The notes under the pieces: model-generated
The model's input: only the letters and a program-made list of their open reading frames with translations
The model's database searches: none
What the model was told of the DNA's origin: nothing
Shown here: positions 20,911 to 22,885 of the stretch, piece after piece
Layout: each line of letters starts with the position of its first letter
Position numbering within the stretch: the stretch's first letter is position 1
Source: Elysia marginata
Lineage: Eukaryota > Mollusca > Gastropoda > Plakobranchidae
Reading direction: 5' to 3'
Assembly: GCA_019649035.1 (NCBI GenBank)
Contig: BMAT01010462.1
Coordinates: 52,242 to 75,126 of the forward strand
Length of the DNA stretch: 22,885 nucleotides
Program-made: the position numbers and the translations under genes

Positions 20911-21528
20911 CTGTGGCAAACATGCAAGGAAAAATCTTAAAGAATTTTTATGTGGGCATTTTTGGCAGAATGAGACAATGCTGCAGATTTTTACAAAACT
21001 ACCATTGCCAAGTCAATGGATTTTATATCAATTTTGGGTTTAGAAGATACCAGATATGGTTTTGACATAGCGTTTAAGTACATCAGTATCAGGTAAAAAA
21101 AACAAAGACATTTCTAAGCTGAGTAAAGGTAGTAACTTGCAAGTTTGACACCTTTGTTCAAATATGAAACTATAAAAAATAGGTAAAATTGTCAAAATTG
21201 TGCTGTACCTTTACAAACTTAACCTCTTTTAAACCTTCCCAGCTGAGTTAGGTTTAGTTTTTGTTTCATCGATAAACATCATTGGAGCAGAATCCATATT
21301 TTTTTTTATAAAACACCATACATATATGATTATTTATACCTGTTTGCAGGCAAGGATATTTATAAGTCTAATTTCTTTACATACTGTATTAACCCTTTGA
21401 GCCCTGAGGCCCTGAGCCTTATGTATACCCTACCTGTAAATGAAAGTCAAAACCCTGTTTAAATGGTTAGGTTAGCTCCTTGGAGTTATTTTTAGACCTT
21501 TAGTTTGAGCTGTAATCTTGCTACATTA
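20911..21528. other. DNA upstream of the first visible CATIP exon
   Basis: An upstream CATIP exon ending in phase 1 is expected but none is convincing here. A short minus-strand frame starting ATGGATTCTGC near 21297 ends at a weak donor in the wrong phase. A piggyBac-like word TTAACCCTTTGAGCCC starts at 21389, without a visible opposite end. Confidence 0.5.
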
Positions 21529-21680
21529 CAGTGGAATCCACGAGAAGTCAACTCTCAGTTACGTCAATACCTTGTAGCGGTCCCGTTTTTCCCCTTCTTT
21601 CTTTAAATAACTTATTTTGCATAAAGTCAACTGCCTCTGAACTATTTTCGCTTAAACTCAACACCTCGCAGCCAGCGAGA
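21529..21680. mobile_element. probable pogo/Tigger-like terminal fragment
   Basis: After a TA at 21527-21528 the sequence reads cagtggaatccacgagaagt, followed by gtcaact, gcggtcccg and aaactcaacacctcg, the pattern of pogo/Tigger ends (CAGTGGAACCTCG-type start, repeated gtcaac/cgag words). I could not find the matching opposite end before 22885, so this is a fragment or a copy with a lost end. An 84-codon minus-strand frame over it (21802-21548) is therefore taken as chance. Confidence 0.4.
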
Positions 21681-22238
21681 AAGAAATAGAGAGACCCCAG
21701 ATGGGTCTTGGGACAGACAAAGAGAAAAGCATAGATGTTTAGGTGTTTCCATTCATGATTCAAGACGCTGCATGCTGCACATGCTCGCACACCTGGGTTC
21801 AATGGTCTGGCAAGTGCTTGTGGGGAAGAGGGAGGGCTAGTCCTGGACAGAGCACAGTGACTTGTAGTTGAACTGATAGGGGCAGTTCACTGATCATCCT
21901 CCTACTCCTCCCCGCTTTGCCATATCTGTCCAACATATTTAAGTTGAGCGCACAGTGTTTTCAGGTAGGCCTACAAACTCATTCTATCCCTGAGTCTAGA
22001 GTATATCTAGCCTAAGCTATCCTTCATCGTTTCTCCAAGTTCCTTCCCAGATCTAGAATCTATTGGTCACAGTATTCACACTGCGCTCGTTGAGATTATC
22101 TAGTTTAGTTCTACAGATTGCACTGTGTTACAACTACAGACTATGTAAATTCTACTATACCTGTACTTTAATCAAGTTGATTTTCACCTCCTGCTAAACA
22201 TTCTCAACCTGGCAACCACTTGAGTTCAAATTGTTAAC
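21681..22238. other. Unassigned DNA left of the palindrome array
   Basis: Mixed composition, less AT-rich than the CATIP introns, which suggests inserted or repeat-derived DNA. I see no gene, tRNA or paired inverted ends. Confidence 0.5.
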
Positions 22239-22258
22239 TTAACCCAAGACCCACGCCA

Positions 22259-22362
22259 AGCCTATATATTGGCTTTGATTTGAGGAGTTAACCAGCGCGG
22301 CAAGCCACTATTTTGGCTTTGAACATTCCACCCGTGCCCCGCGCTGAGCCAATATATTGGCT
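22259..22362. repeat. Three palindromes with a 44-bp period
   Basis: Three 16-bp palindromic words start at 22259, 22303 and 22347, exactly 44 bp apart: AGCCTATATATTGGCT, AGCCACTATTTTGGCT and AGCCAATATATTGGCT. The third is a perfect palindrome; the others differ by a few bases. Each is preceded by a GC-rich stretch (CACGCCA, CGCGGCA, CGCGCTG) and followed by TTGA or TCAG. TTAA words lie at 22239 and 22288. There is no coding capacity. Confidence 0.85.
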
Positions 22363-22674
22363 TCAGAGTTCGCCTTACTTTTAACTTACATTTCGCACTC
22401 CCTTGTCATACTAGATAGCTGGGAACAGGGAACTAACCCCTTACAACATCAATCGATAAATACAGGGAAAATTTTCCCCTAATTTGCCGCCTCATGGTGC
22501 GATTACAACCGATTCCACTAACCTGAGAGTCCACAAGGGAAAGGGACTGATGTAGTGCAAAGAGGTGTCAAATTTCGAATATCTATTCTATAACAAAAAG
22601 TCTGGCTAGGATGGATGTTTGGTAGGCCCTGGTTTCGTGATTTTGACACCTTCTGAGTAATTGACATATCAAAA

Positions 22675-22885
22675 TCCCACCCAGAAGATCCTAGATGCTC
22701 ATACAGGTGAAGGGGGCGTCGACCAAAGGAGGTCTCAACGCCTGGATGTGGTCATTTGGACTGTTACGTATTAGCCACCTGTCATATGTGTAACCAGGTC
22801 CAGCCTCCCGTCAATCAGTGTTATGAAAGTTTTCCCAAATTTATCCAGAGTGAAATGATAAAACTTTCTCACGGTGCTAGCATGC
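22675..22885 (+). pseudogene. Probable Ty3/gypsy integrase zinc-region fragment, cut by window edge
   Basis: In one frame NPTQKILDAHTGEGGVDQRR resembles the His part of the HHCC zinc finger (KIL, AH, G, GVD), with the second His apparently lost. After a frame change near 22730-22745 the next frame gives PGCGHLDCYVLATCHMCNQV, resembling the WPG and CxxC part. The last 58 codons are open to the edge. The match to the family is by pattern only, and the residues after CHMC do not look typical. It is on the opposite strand from the pol fragment at 2750-4173. Confidence 0.4.

Noticed and set aside
20923..20925. In-frame ATG upstream of the first CATIP exon as the true start
   Set aside because: It overlaps a good acceptor (ttgccacag), and alignment to human CATIP calls for more N-terminal sequence. 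Kept only as an alternative.
20762..21043. 93-codon plus-strand frame
   Set aside because: Antisense to the first visible CATIP exon and its upstream intron.
21230..21300. Minus-strand ATG frame MDSAPMMFIDETKTKPNSAG as CATIP exon 1
   Set aside because: It stops two codons later; the only donor-like site is weak and in phase 0, while phase 1 is needed.
21548..21802. 84-codon minus-strand frame with SEAVDFMQ, superficially like the CATIP N-terminus (EAIDFL)
   Set aside because: It lies on a pogo-like transposon end, has no donor in the required phase 1, and the following residues do not resemble CATIP.
1..22885. CRISPR array, bacterial operon or defence system
   Set aside because: No direct-repeat and spacer arrays or prokaryotic gene organisation; the spliced gene and eukaryotic transposons show animal nuclear DNA.

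Overview
The window is animal nuclear DNA. It is AT-rich, has spliced genes with GT-AG introns, and carries many decayed eukaryotic transposons (Ty3/gypsy, LINE, mariner, several short inverted-repeat elements). There are no bacterial operons. The element mix and AT-rich introns would suit an invertebrate, perhaps a lophotrochozoan or mollusc, but the sequence alone does not prove a phylum.

Only one host gene is well supported. It is a minus-strand gene spanning about 20910 to 11068 whose eight coding exons read as CATIP, the ciliogenesis-associated TTC17-interacting protein. All seven introns have GT-AG ends and the phases run through without a break. The exons give about 345 residues plus a split codon, against 387 in human CATIP. 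The missing part is the short N-terminus (about 40 residues), whose exon I could not find between 20911 and 22885; it may lie beyond the right edge.

Left part (1-6120): no host gene recognised. A 5'-truncated, frame-shifted LINE reverse-transcriptase tail lies at 1147-1996 on the plus strand. A decayed Ty3/gypsy pol fragment (RNase H, then integrase, then GPY/F-like domain) lies at 2750-4173 on the minus strand. Two inverted copies of another repeat flank it at 2045-2158 and 4650-4770. CT-rich repeats and a diverged ~600-bp-offset duplication follow.

Middle left (6120-11067): AT-rich intergenic DNA with two small inverted-repeat elements (9355-9490 and 10428-10883) and no convincing gene.

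CATIP introns have been colonised. They hold a ~1.25 kb G-rich-ended element (11643-12895), a 289-bp piggyBac-like MITE (13827-14115), a 793-bp pogo/Tigger-like MITE (15289-16081), a nearly full-length but dead mariner (16558-17922), and a tRNA-Ile-like sequence (19351-19439).

Right end (20911-22885): probable transposon ends, a striking three-unit 44-bp-period array of 16-bp palindromes (22259-22362), and a plus-strand fragment resembling the zinc-binding region of a gypsy integrase, cut by the window edge.

I did not find a coherent new multi-gene system. The most unusual items are the palindrome array, the MITE with a perfect 6-bp target duplication, the inverted repeats around the gypsy remnant, and the large G-rich-ended element.
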